From: Bacillota bacterium
GTDB taxonomy: Bacteria; Bacillota_A; Clostridia; Peptostreptococcales; Anaerovoracaceae
Assembly: GCA_017437925.1 (NCBI GenBank)
Contig: JAFRWQ010000253.1
Coordinates: 1-5,782 of the forward strand
Length of the DNA stretch: 5,782 nt
Direction of reading: 5' to 3'
A program made the position numbers and the translations under genes. The notes below the pieces were generated by a model. It saw only the letters and a list, made by a program, of their open reading frames with translations, did no database searches and was not told the origin of the DNA. Shown in pieces: positions 1 to 5,782 of this stretch (position 1 is the first letter of the stretch; each line of letters opens with the position of its first letter).

Positions 1-1365
1 AAGATCTTCCATCGCCTTTCTGCTCAGAGGGCAGAGGCGAAGCAAAATGAAGACCAGCAGGAAGAGCAGGGCGGGAATGGCGGCCGAATAGTCGTACATG
101 GTCTTTAGGGCTGCGCCGCTCAAGCCCTCGGTCTTGAGCTCGCTGCCGCTGTAGCCTATGCGCAGCAGGGGCAGGTTGATCAGCACAGTGGCGGCGGTCT
201 GGCCCAGCTTTCGCATGAAGGTATAGAAGGCGTATGAGGTCGCTTCGTCGTTTATCCCGAAGCGGACCCGGTCATATTCTATGGCGTCGCCGGTGAGGGC
301 CCACACGAGAAGGAAGATGAAGGAGGTCCCTATGCCCGCCAGAAGATTTGTGAGCAGATAGACCCAGACTCCCCTTATCCCGGCAAGGGAAAGAAGGAAG
401 AGTGCGGCGTAGGAGGCCGCGGCGAGCAGCACTCCTGCGGAGCAGATCTCGCGCCTTCCGTATTTCTTCCCCAGCTTTGTCGCGAAAAGCATTACCATGG
501 CGGCCGGCAGGTACTGGCAGAGGGTCGGGATCATGGTGAGGCCGGGCTTTTGGAAATAGTGGTGGAAGAGGTAGCTGTTGTAGCCCTGGCCGAACATCTG
601 GGCGGCGAGGAAGAGCATGGAGGCGAGGGAGACCGTGACGAAGGGCCTGCTCTTAAGGAGGGTCCTTACCACCCGGGCGGTACGGCCCTTTTCCCTCGGA
701 GCCGGTATAGAGACCACTCTTTCCGTGGTCATGCGGAAGCAGAGCATGAAGAATATGACCGAAAAGAAGGCGATGATGCAGACTCCGGTGAAGACTCGGC
801 CCGCGCTCATCTCCCTGCCGCCTTCGACGCTCACATAGCAGACCGAGGCCAGTATCATGGCGGGGACGGAGCCCAGGGTAGAGCCGACCGATCTGAAGAC
901 CGAAAGGGAGGAGCGCTCGACGCTGTCCGAGGTGATGACCTGGGCCAGGGAACCGTAGGGTATGTTGACGCAGGTGTAGAGCATGCCGAAGAGTATGTAG
1001 GCAAAGCTTATCCAGGCGAGGCGCCCCGAAGGCGAAAAGCTCCTCACGTCGGTGAACATTAGGACCGCCGCCAGGGCCGCGGGCAGGCTGAATATCCTGA
1101 GCCAGCGGCGGTAGCGCCCGTCTGGCTTTCTCTCAGCCCCGTCAATGATGCGGCCCCAGATGGGGTCGTTGACCGCGTCCCAGATGCGGGCGATGACGGT
1201 CATCACCATGACGTTTATCACGGAGATCTCCAGTATGTCGGTGCAATACTTGTTCAGGACGCTCTGGGACAGGCCGAAAAGAAGGCACGACGCCAGGTCT
1301 CCCAGGGCGTAGCCTATCTTGTCCTTTGCTTTTATGCCGCTTGTGCGGGTTATGTCGGCATCCAT
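1..1365 (-). CDS. GPH-family glycoside:cation symporter (MelB/YihO/YicJ type), C-terminal end cut by window edge
   Basis: The frame is open for 455 codons from ATG 1365-1363 to base 1 with no stop, so only a few C-terminal residues are probably missing (family members are usually about 450-500 aa). It reads as a 12-helix inner-membrane MFS_2 protein that should import a glycoside with Na+ or H+. Seen: the N-terminal KIGYALGDLAS (residues 16-26); ARIWDAVNDPIWGRIID (59-75), in which D63 and D67 match the spacing of the MelB cation-site aspartates D55 and D59; GRYRRWL (83-89) in the first cytoplasmic loop; PYGSLAQVITSDSVERSSLS (136-155); and GDAIEYDRVRFGINDEATSY (359-378). The start is supported by AGGAGA (1371-1376) five bases upstream, which overlaps the stop of the GH31 gene. 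The adjacent glycosidase implies that the cargo is that enzyme's substrate. Family assignment is firm; substrate and coupling ion are inferred. Confidence 0.92.
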   Translation of the reverse strand, partial: MDADITRTSGIKAKDKIGYALGDLASCLLFGLSQSVLNKYCTDILEISVINVMVMTVIARIWDAVNDPIWGRIIDGAERKPDGRYRRWLRIFSLPAALAAVLMFTDVRSFSPSGRLAWISFAYILFGMLYTCVNIPYGSLAQVITSDSVERSSLSVFRSVGSTLGSVPAMILASVCYVSVEGGREMSAGRVFTGVCIIAFFSVIFFMLCFRMTTERVVSIPAPREKGRTARVVRTLLKSRPFVTVSLASMLFLAAQMFGQGYNSYLFHHYFQKPGLTMIPTLCQYLPAAMVMLFATKLGKKYGRREICSAGVLLAAASYAALFLLSLAGIRGVWVYLLTNLLAGIGTSFIFLLVWALTGDAIEYDRVRFGINDEATSYAFYTFMRKLGQTAATVLINLPLLRIGYSGSELKTEGLSGAALKTMYDYSAAIPALLFLLVFILLRLCPLSRKAMEDL

Positions 1366-1370
1366 TGAGA

Positions 1371-1376
1371 TCTCCT
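1371..1376 (-). promoter_or_regulatory. Ribosome binding site of the GPH symporter, overlapping the GH31 stop
   Basis: AGGAGA lies five bases before the ATG at 1365. Its first two bases are the last two of the GH31 TAG stop (1377-1375). Ribosomes finishing the glycosidase therefore stop on top of the symporter's initiation signal, which is typical of translational coupling within one mRNA. Confidence 0.8.
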
Positions 1377-3366
1377 AGCGCGGGTCCATCGCCTCTTCCG
1401 CGGCCGCGCGGAAGACGGGAGTGAAATCGCTGTCTTGTCTGCAGAATACGGGTATCCTTCCTAAGGGAGCCGGTATGTCAAAGCTTGTTTTCCCTTCGAA
1501 CTCTTCTCCGGTCCAGAAATGTACCCAGCTTCCGGCGGGAAGGTTTACCTTTCGCTCCGTTTTTCCTCTTTCGATCACGGGGCAGACGAAGAGATCGCTT
1601 CCCAGATAGTAGGAGTAGGGGTCGCGGCTCTTTTTAAAGCTCATATCCTCCCAGAAATCGGGCCGCAGGGCGGGAACGCCTTTTGAGGCGAGCTTGGCGC
1701 AGCTTGAAATGTAAGGCTTTAAGGCCGCGTGGACGCGGGTGAGCCCGGCGGCGTAAGGGAGGACTTTTTCATCGTAGGGCTGGCTGTTTGCCCGGGGCCT
1801 TATGGTCTCGTGGCTCCTCATGAGCAGGGAAAAGCAGTTCATCTCCATCCAGCGTATGAGGAGCTCGTCGTCTCTTTTGAGCTTTCCTAAGGAGAAGAAG
1901 CCTCCTGTGTCGCTGTGCACCATGGGCGCTCCCGAAAAGCCCAGGGAAAAGCTCGCAGGCATGACGCAGGGAAGGCCGTAGTCCTTCGTAAAGTCGGTGT
2001 GCTGGTCGCCGTTCCACATGGTTGGGGCATAGGTCTGGATCCCAAGATACCCCGACCTTGTGAAGAAAAAGGCGTCCTTTGCCCCGTATTCTTCGATAGC
2101 CTCGCGGTTTATCTTCGCCCAGAGCAGGGGCCAGAGATCGTGCAGGGCCGCGGGATCCCCATCTTTAAGGACGCAGTCCAAAGGCAGGTATTCGCCGAAG
2201 TCCGCCATCCATCCCGAGATCCCGAGGTCCAGCATGTTCTTTTTTATGAGCTCGTCCTTGATGAAGCGGACGGCTTCGGGGTCCGTGAGATCCAGCATGC
2301 CCGCGTCAAAGGTGGTCGATCTGATGTGGTACACGCCGCCGTCTTTGCGCGTTATGAGCAGGCCTTTTTCCCTGCAGAGCTCGTAGAGCCTTCCGCCTTT
2401 GACCAGGTAGGGGTTGATGTAGGAAAGGAAGCGGACCCCGCGGGAATCGAGCTTTGCTATGAGGTTCTTAAGGTCGGTGTAGAGCCCGGTGTCGGCCTCC
2501 CAGTTCCACAGCACCTGCTTTCCCAGGGCGGTGCGCTTTTCGCCGCACCAGTCCTGGCACCAGACTCCGCATATCTTCGCCCCGGCGTCCTGCATGGCGA
2601 AGACCTTGTCGAGGACCTCGCCGGTGCCGCCCTGGGCGCCGAGTATCATGCCGTCAAAGCACCAGTCGGGGAGGTACTGGCGGTTCGGTATGCGAAGGGC
2701 GAGAAGCCCTGCCAGCTTTTCGTAGCTTTCGGCCTTAAGAAGGGTAAGGCTTTCGGGGCAGCCGTCGAAGCTGAAGCTGTAGGCGTCCTCCCCGAAATAA
2801 GACTCGCCGTCATAGGATGTATCGAAGAGCATGAGCCTTCCCCTGTCGGTCGCAAAGACGGGCATGGGGGAGTAGCTTCCGATCCCGGAGTGCTCTTTTT
2901 CTTTGTATAAAGCCTTTGGAAGCAGGGCCTTTTCGGCCAGGACCGGGGCCGTTATGTGCTCCGAGACGAAGTTCGAGACCTTTTCGCCCCGAAGATCGAG
3001 CTTTCTGTACTGCTCTCCTCCTCCGAAGACGGCTTCGCCCTCAAAGGCGGGCAGGCTGAAGCGGTAAGCCCCGCCTTCTTCACCCTCAAAGAAGAGCCTT
3101 GCCCCTCCCTCGCAGGGGGAAAGGCGGACAAGAAGGGAATGGCCTTCTCCGCTGAAGCGCAAAGCCCCGTCCGGCTCCTCCGAGACCTCGCTTAAAGGTA
3201 TGACCTCAGTCCCGGCAGCCCTTGCCTTTACAGTCCTCCCGAGCGCTTTTCCCTGCTTTTCGGGGCGCAGCAGGGCCGCGAAGGGACGTTCCTTCGTATG
3301 CTCCGCGGCAAGCTCGCCGCCGATATAGAGCCGCCGGCCGCGGCCGTCTGCTTCCGTATCAAACAT
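1375..3366 (-). CDS. GH31 alpha-glycosidase, YihQ (sulfoquinovosidase)-like
   Basis: This is a retaining alpha-glycosidase of 663 aa (E. coli YihQ is about 678). No signal peptide is visible, so it should be cytoplasmic. An N-terminal beta-sandwich (about 1-225) precedes the (beta/alpha)8 barrel (about 226-565) and a C-terminal beta region. The probable nucleophile is D389 in GWMADFGEYLP (385-395) and the acid/base D454 in MWNGDQ (450-455). RSHE (517-520) and HSDTGGF (484-490) are further family motifs. GWMADFGEYLP and NPY, DLTDPEA and KKNM nearby match YihQ better than YicI or ordinary alpha-glucosidases. By alignment from memory, YihQ Q262, Q288 and W304 correspond to Q245, Q271 and W287, but sulfonate-contacting R301 and Y508 are Q284 and F490. 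GGGGAG (3372-3377) five bases upstream supports the start. The gene is second in the operon, between a DMT transporter and a GPH symporter. The fold and catalytic pair are secure; the substrate is open and may not be sulfonated. Confidence 0.93.
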   Translation of the reverse strand: MFDTEADGRGRRLYIGGELAAEHTKERPFAALLRPEKQGKALGRTVKARAAGTEVIPLSEVSEEPDGALRFSGEGHSLLVRLSPCEGGARLFFEGEEGGAYRFSLPAFEGEAVFGGGEQYRKLDLRGEKVSNFVSEHITAPVLAEKALLPKALYKEKEHSGIGSYSPMPVFATDRGRLMLFDTSYDGESYFGEDAYSFSFDGCPESLTLLKAESYEKLAGLLALRIPNRQYLPDWCFDGMILGAQGGTGEVLDKVFAMQDAGAKICGVWCQDWCGEKRTALGKQVLWNWEADTGLYTDLKNLIAKLDSRGVRFLSYINPYLVKGGRLYELCREKGLLITRKDGGVYHIRSTTFDAGMLDLTDPEAVRFIKDELIKKNMLDLGISGWMADFGEYLPLDCVLKDGDPAALHDLWPLLWAKINREAIEEYGAKDAFFFTRSGYLGIQTYAPTMWNGDQHTDFTKDYGLPCVMPASFSLGFSGAPMVHSDTGGFFSLGKLKRDDELLIRWMEMNCFSLLMRSHETIRPRANSQPYDEKVLPYAAGLTRVHAALKPYISSCAKLASKGVPALRPDFWEDMSFKKSRDPYSYYLGSDLFVCPVIERGKTERKVNLPAGSWVHFWTGEEFEGKTSFDIPAPLGRIPVFCRQDSDFTPVFRAAAEEAMDPR

Positions 3367-3371
3367 TTGCG

Positions 3372-3377
3372 CTCCCC
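3372..3377 (-). promoter_or_regulatory. Ribosome binding site of the GH31 gene
   Basis: GGGGAG sits five bases upstream of the ATG at 3366, within the 46-base gap after the eamA stop. It favours this ATG over any internal start. Confidence 0.75.
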
Positions 3378-3390
3378 AAAAGTCTGTATT

Positions 3391-3407
3391 GCGAACAAAT
3401 ATTTCGC
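3391..3407. repeat. Short inverted repeat GCGAA-N7-TTCGC between eamA and GH31
   Basis: Two perfect 5-base arms flank an AT-rich 7-base centre, starting 5 bases after the eamA stop and ending 24 bases before the GH31 start. It could be a weak mRNA hairpin or half-sites of a regulator. There is no T-tract on the minus side, so it is not a terminator. Five-base arms can arise by chance. Confidence 0.25.
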
Positions 3408-3412
3408 TCCGC

Positions 3413-4267
3413 CTAAGCCTGCTTTTCCTCCGTCAGCTGGGCATAAAGCACTGCGGCAAAGATGACGGCGGCTCCCAGGGCCTCCCTTACCGATGGTATC
3501 TCTCCCAGGAATATCATGGCGAAGACTATGCCGTAGACAGTCTCCATCGAAGCGCAGAACCCGGCGAGCCTCGCCGGTATGTCCTTTAAGCTGTTGATGA
3601 AGAGGGTGTGGGCAAGGGCGGTGGTGAGGGACCCGAAGACGACCAGAAGGGCGATGTCCTTAAGGCCGAAGCGTATCCCCGCCATGAGCACGGCGGGAAG
3701 AAGCACCGCCGACGCCGCCAGCTGCTGGTAGAAGGACATCAGGGTGCCGCTGTATCTGGGCGCAAGGTCTTTGTTTAAGACCGTGATAAGCGAGTAGGCG
3801 AGGGGCGAGACCATTCCGGCCGCGACCCCCCTGAAGATGCTGTTTTCAAGGGAAAACTCGGGTATGGTGATGAAGACCCCTGCCACTATGACCAGGGCGA
3901 CGATCAGGTTCTTCGCCTTGAGCTTCTGTCTGAAGAACAGGGGCTCGAGGAAGGTGACGAAGAAGGGGAAGGTGGAAAAGGTTATGGTGCCCACGGCGAC
4001 GGTGGAGATCTGTATTGCCTTGAGTATGGACCACCAGTGGGCGGCCAGAAGGACTCCCGAGACCAGCAGTATGGCCAGATCCTTCCTGCTTTCGACCCTG
4101 AAGGAGCGGCCGGTCGCCAGCATGTAGAGCCCCAGGGACAGGGACGAAAAGAAGACCCTGCCGAAGGTTATGCCCAGAGCCGGCATGTCTATCCAGCGGC
4201 TGAAAAGGCCGGCGAAGCCGAAAAGCATGACGGCGGTATTTACGAGTATAAAGGCGCGTTTGTTCAT
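3413..4267 (-). CDS. EamA/DMT-family transporter, ten transmembrane helices
   Basis: This 284-aa hydrophobic protein has the usual DMT length and two tandem EamA repeats (about 7-134 and 145-278), each with five predicted helices. Approximate helices are 5-22, 32-50, 66-83, 90-112, 119-136, 146-164, 176-196, 204-222, 234-256 and 261-278. The fourth helix of repeat 1 (ISTVAVGTITFSTFPFFVTF, 87-106), followed by EPLFFRQKLKAKN, and the matching METVYGIVFAMIFLGEIPS (241-259) are typical EamA signatures. Members move amino acids, nucleotides, sugars or other small metabolites, often outward; sequence alone does not give cargo or direction. ATG 4267 is the first start after an in-frame TAA (4279-4277), and a later start at M14 would remove helix 1. 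Unusually, no Shine-Dalgarno precedes it, and a short leader ORF ends in an ATGA overlap with it. It is the first large gene of the operon, so its cargo may be linked to glycoside breakdown (inference). Confidence 0.9.
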   Translation of the reverse strand: MNKRAFILVNTAVMLFGFAGLFSRWIDMPALGITFGRVFFSSLSLGLYMLATGRSFRVESRKDLAILLVSGVLLAAHWWSILKAIQISTVAVGTITFSTFPFFVTFLEPLFFRQKLKAKNLIVALVIVAGVFITIPEFSLENSIFRGVAAGMVSPLAYSLITVLNKDLAPRYSGTLMSFYQQLAASAVLLPAVLMAGIRFGLKDIALLVVFGSLTTALAHTLFINSLKDIPARLAGFCASMETVYGIVFAMIFLGEIPSVREALGAAVIFAAVLYAQLTEEKQA

Positions 4268-4326
4268 TGAATGAGTTTATTCGGGTGGGGCAAAGCCGGG
4301 CCGTCTGCCGTTTGCTGCAGGATCAT
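4264..4326 (-). CDS. Possible 20-aa leader ORF coupled to eamA
   Basis: ATG 4326-4324 opens a 20-codon frame, peptide MILQQTADGPALPHPNKLIQ, whose TGA (4266-4264) overlaps the eamA ATG as ATGA. GGAG (4336-4339) lies nine bases upstream, an acceptable distance. The eamA gene has no ribosome binding site of its own, so re-initiation from this frame would explain how it is translated. The same frame stays open upstream as an arginine-rich shadow of the preceding gene, so openness alone is weak evidence; the arrangement carries the case. It is not recognised as a known leader peptide. Confidence 0.35.
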   Translation of the reverse strand: MILQQTADGPALPHPNKLIQ

Positions 4327-4330
4327 ACAT
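4277..4330 (-). CDS. Possible 17-aa leader ORF, alternative to the 20-aa one
   Basis: ATG 4330-4328 starts five bases after GGAG (4336-4339), the best Shine-Dalgarno spacing in the leader. It encodes MYDPAANGRRPGFAPPE and stops at TAA 4279-4277, nine bases before the eamA ATG and in the eamA frame. It overlaps the 20-aa frame, so at most one is likely to dominate. A ribosome stopping here would also sit over the eamA start. No known homologue is recognised. Confidence 0.3.
   Translation of the reverse strand: MYDPAANGRRPGFAPPE
4290..4315 (-). other. Possible leader hairpin upstream of eamA
   Basis: On the mRNA strand GCAAACGG (4315-4308) can pair with CCG (4299-4297) and TTTGC (4294-4290). 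This gives an eight-pair stem with a two-base bulge and an eight-base loop. It lies inside both leader ORFs and 22 bases before the eamA ATG. Translation of the leader would melt it. Pairing was done by eye and no energy was computed. Confidence 0.25.
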
Positions 4331-4335
4331 CTGCG

Positions 4336-4339
4336 CTCC
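4336..4339 (-). promoter_or_regulatory. Ribosome binding site in the eamA leader
   Basis: GGAG is the only clear Shine-Dalgarno sequence between the promoter and eamA. It is 68 bases from the eamA ATG, too far to serve it directly. It is five and nine bases from the two leader ATGs. Confidence 0.45.
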
Positions 4340-4363
4340 GGGCAATTAGTTTCAGTCAGATAA

Positions 4364-4392
4364 ATAATACACAACAAAGCCCCTCCCGTCAA
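4364..4392 (-). promoter_or_regulatory. Sigma-70-type promoter of the eamA-GH31-symporter operon
   Basis: The -35 box TTGACG (4392-4387) and -10 box TATTAT (4369-4364) each match consensus at five of six positions and are exactly 17 bases apart. Transcription should start near 4357, giving a leader of about 90 nt before eamA. The -35 box overlaps the loop and inner stem of the preceding gene's terminator, and the spacer spans the rest of that hairpin's descending arm and its T-rich tail. No operator was recognised nearby. Confidence 0.65.
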
Positions 4393-4404
4393 ACGGGAAG
4401 GGGC
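4371..4404 (-). terminator. Rho-independent terminator of the M14-like gene
   Basis: Read on the minus strand, GCCCCTTCCCGT (4404-4393) pairs with ACGGGAGGGGC (4389-4379), leaving one bulged base and a three-base loop, and TTTGTTGT (4378-4371) follows. It begins 20 bases after the TAA at 4425. The plus-strand side has no T-tract, so termination is for minus-strand transcripts. The GC-rich stem is strong, though the T-tract is interrupted by two G residues. Confidence 0.85.
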
Positions 4405-4424
4405 ATAAAGTCTTAAGTGTTTCT

Positions 4425-5782
4425 TTATTTGTAGAGCATGTTGAAGACCAGCTTGAAGGTGCCGGTGGTCTGGGCGCGGTTCTGGGGACCGAAGCCGTAG
4501 AGCACGGCCTCGCCCTTGCCCTTCCTGCAGGTCACGACGGCGGCCTGGCCCGCTATGAGCTTTTCGCCCACCAGAAGGCCCGAGCGCAGCACGTTCTTGT
4601 CGGCGAACTTCATCGCCACCTTGTAATCGTCGGCGTGGAAGGTGTCGGTGACGGCGAAGACCGGTCCGTTCCAGTGGAAGACCAGGGTCTTGTCGGGCAT
4701 GCCCCAGCAGACCTGCTGGGTCTTGTCGACAACGGTGCGCAGGGTGGAGCCGTGGTCGTTGAACTTGAGGGTGGGAACTCCTCCCACTATGTTCTTTACG
4801 CCCAGATCGAGGTACTTGATGGCGAAGTCGGAGGCGTAGTTGAAGGCCAGAAGGCGTCCGCCCTTTTCGACGAACTCCTTGATCTTTGCCGCGCCTTCCG
4901 CTCCGAGGCCGCTGCGGTACTCTTCGGGCTGGGGTCCGACCCACTGCATCATCATCTTGGTGCGGGGGTCATTGGGGGCTGCGTCGGGTCCCACGATGAA
5001 GCCCTCGCCGTCGCTGGGCATGATCAGCACGTCGAAGCCCTTGAGGCCCGCCTTGATGTCCTTGTCGTAGACGGTGGTGTAGTCGAAGCAGCTGTTCTCC
5101 AGGATCAGGCGGGTCCAGCCCTCGTCGGCGTTGCCGGTGTAGTAGCGCTGGTACATGGCGACCTTGAGGGGCTTTACCCGGGTCTTCTTTGCCGGGGCCT
5201 TGTCAACAAGGCGGTGGATCGTCGGGGCCTTTTCAAGTATCTCCGCGATCTTGTCCGCATCGCCTTCGACGTAGAAGTCGTGCCACGGACAGGTATCTAT
5301 CCTGTAGACCTTGAAACCTTCCTTAAGCAGCAGGTTCACGGTCTTGAAGGCGCTGTTTTCCTTTGCCGAGATGACCACACGGCCGCCCTTCTGAACGGCG
5401 GGGGCCCAGGGGCAGAGCAGGCCTTCGACGGTCTCGAACCTGCCTTCGAACTTTTCGCCGGCGGGGATGGCGGCGACGTTCATGAACTCGGTGATGGTGT
5501 CGGTGGCGCAGTCGTAGGCTGTGTAGGCTCCGGTGCTGTCCTTGCTCCACTGATTGTCGGGATAGTGGGTCTCGCCCAGCAGGTTCTTGATCAGGCCCAT
5601 CTTGGGCTGGGCAAGGAAGACGACGAAGGTGCCGGCGGGATATGTGGCGGAACCGACGGCGAAGGGCTCGGCAGCCTTCTTCACCTCGATGTTCTGCTGG
5701 CGCAGCAGGCGTATCAGATGCATGACCTCGCCCTTGTCGTGCTGGTCCGCGGGGATGATGTAGGCAAAATCGGGGTCCTCAA
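4425..5782 (-). CDS. C-terminal part of a large M14-type carboxypeptidase-like protein with amidotransferase-like tail (N-terminus outside window)
   Basis: The frame enters open at the right edge and runs 451 codons to TAA 4427-4425. The first ATG inside (5723) is internal, because the upstream codons read EDPDFAYIIPADQHDKGEV. This phrase, then a segment about arranging a leucine-rich helix and SATYPAGTFVVFLAQPKMGL (about 43-62), matches from memory the region after the catalytic domain in long (about 850 aa) M14 zinc carboxypeptidases. The last 240 or so residues, from VKPLKVAMYQRYYTGNADEG (about 202) through LKGFDVLIMPSDGEG and EFVEKGGRLLAFNYASDFAI, resemble the class I glutamine-amidotransferase-like tail of those proteins. 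The GxCxG nucleophile elbow is absent, with FNYASDF at the expected place, so this domain is probably non-catalytic. Zinc ligands, catalytic Glu and any signal peptide would lie outside the window, so peptidase activity cannot be judged. A terminator follows, so it is a separate transcription unit from the operon downstream. Confidence 0.75.
   Translation of the reverse strand, partial: EDPDFAYIIPADQHDKGEVMHLIRLLRQQNIEVKKAAEPFAVGSATYPAGTFVVFLAQPKMGLIKNLLGETHYPDNQWSKDSTGAYTAYDCATDTITEFMNVAAIPAGEKFEGRFETVEGLLCPWAPAVQKGGRVVISAKENSAFKTVNLLLKEGFKVYRIDTCPWHDFYVEGDADKIAEILEKAPTIHRLVDKAPAKKTRVKPLKVAMYQRYYTGNADEGWTRLILENSCFDYTTVYDKDIKAGLKGFDVLIMPSDGEGFIVGPDAAPNDPRTKMMMQWVGPQPEEYRSGLGAEGAAKIKEFVEKGGRLLAFNYASDFAIKYLDLGVKNIVGGVPTLKFNDHGSTLRTVVDKTQQVCWGMPDKTLVFHWNGPVFAVTDTFHADDYKVAMKFADKNVLRSGLLVGEKLIAGQAAVVTCRKGKGEAVLYGFGPQNRAQTTGTFKLVFNMLYK

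Noticed and set aside
550..1062. 170-codon plus-strand open frame rich in E, G, D and R
   Set aside because: It lies opposite the symporter, whose frame is continuous and motif-rich; the composition is what an antisense frame of a membrane protein gives.
1915..2910. 331-codon plus-strand open frame opposite the GH31 gene
   Set aside because: It is antisense to a clear GH31 coding sequence with intact motifs, its translation matches no family I know, and long antisense frames are common in GC-rich genes.
3335..3346. Perfect 12-base palindrome CGGCCGCGGCCG
   Set aside because: It falls inside the GH31 coding region, where it encodes part of a Gly-Arg run, and is expected from GC-rich codons.
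3367..3412. Internal promoter for the GH31 gene
   Set aside because: The gap is AT-rich in part, but no pair of -35 and -10 boxes with proper spacing was found on the minus strand.
4321..4326. TATGAT as an alternative -10 box nearer to eamA
   Set aside because: No reasonable -35 box lies 16-18 bases upstream, whereas TTGACG-17-TATTAT is far better.
4264..4944. 226-codon minus-strand frame running through the M14-like gene, terminator and leader
   Set aside because: Its first part is an arginine- and glycine-rich shadow in another frame of the M14-like gene and it crosses a terminator. Only its last 20 codons are kept, as a possible leader ORF.
4425..5782. Apparently stricter GC-rich codon choice in the M14-like gene than in the operon genes
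   Set aside because: ATA and AGG also occur in it, no counts were made, and higher expression would explain the impression without gene transfer.

Overview
All four recognisable genes lie on the minus strand, so transcription runs from the right edge to the left edge of the window. The DNA is GC-rich, with AT-rich sequence mainly in the 157-base gap at 4268-4424. Clear GGAG-type ribosome binding sites and a near-consensus sigma-70 promoter suggest an ordinary bacterium and argue against Bacteroidetes, which usually lack both. The codon mix (GGC and GCC together with frequent ATA and AGG) did not let me name a phylum; an uncultured carbohydrate-using anaerobe is only a guess.

Layout, in the direction of transcription. 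(1) 5782-4425: the C-terminal 451 residues of a large protein resembling the C-terminal part of long M14 zinc carboxypeptidases with a glutamine-amidotransferase-like tail; its N-terminus and any catalytic domain lie outside the window. (2) 4424-4268: a rho-independent terminator for that gene and, interlocked with it, a promoter (TTGACG, 17 bases, TATTAT) whose -35 box overlaps the terminator loop. A predicted leader of about 90 nt follows, carrying two overlapping tiny ORFs behind a single GGAG. (3) 4267-3413: a ten-helix EamA/DMT transporter. (4) 3366-1375: a GH31 glycosidase closest, from memory, to E. coli YihQ (sulfoquinovosidase). (5) 1365-1: an almost complete GPH (MelB/YihO/YicJ-type) sugar:cation symporter.

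Genes 3-5 are spaced 46 and 9 bases apart, and the symporter's Shine-Dalgarno overlaps the glycosidase stop codon, so they look like one operon. The likely logic is that the GPH carrier imports an alpha-glycoside, the cytoplasmic GH31 enzyme hydrolyses it, and the EamA protein moves a related metabolite in an unknown direction. The pairing recalls yihO/yihP-yihQ of sulfoquinovose use and yicJ-yicI of alpha-xyloside use. However, two of the residues YihQ uses to hold the sulfonate are replaced here (Arg301 by Gln284, Tyr508 by Phe490), and no sulfoglycolysis enzyme is visible. The substrate may therefore be something other than sulfoquinovosides.

The points most worth following are the changed sulfonate pocket, the terminator/promoter overlap, and the leader ORF whose stop overlaps the eamA start. 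No RNA genes, mobile elements, CRISPR arrays or sizeable repeats were seen.
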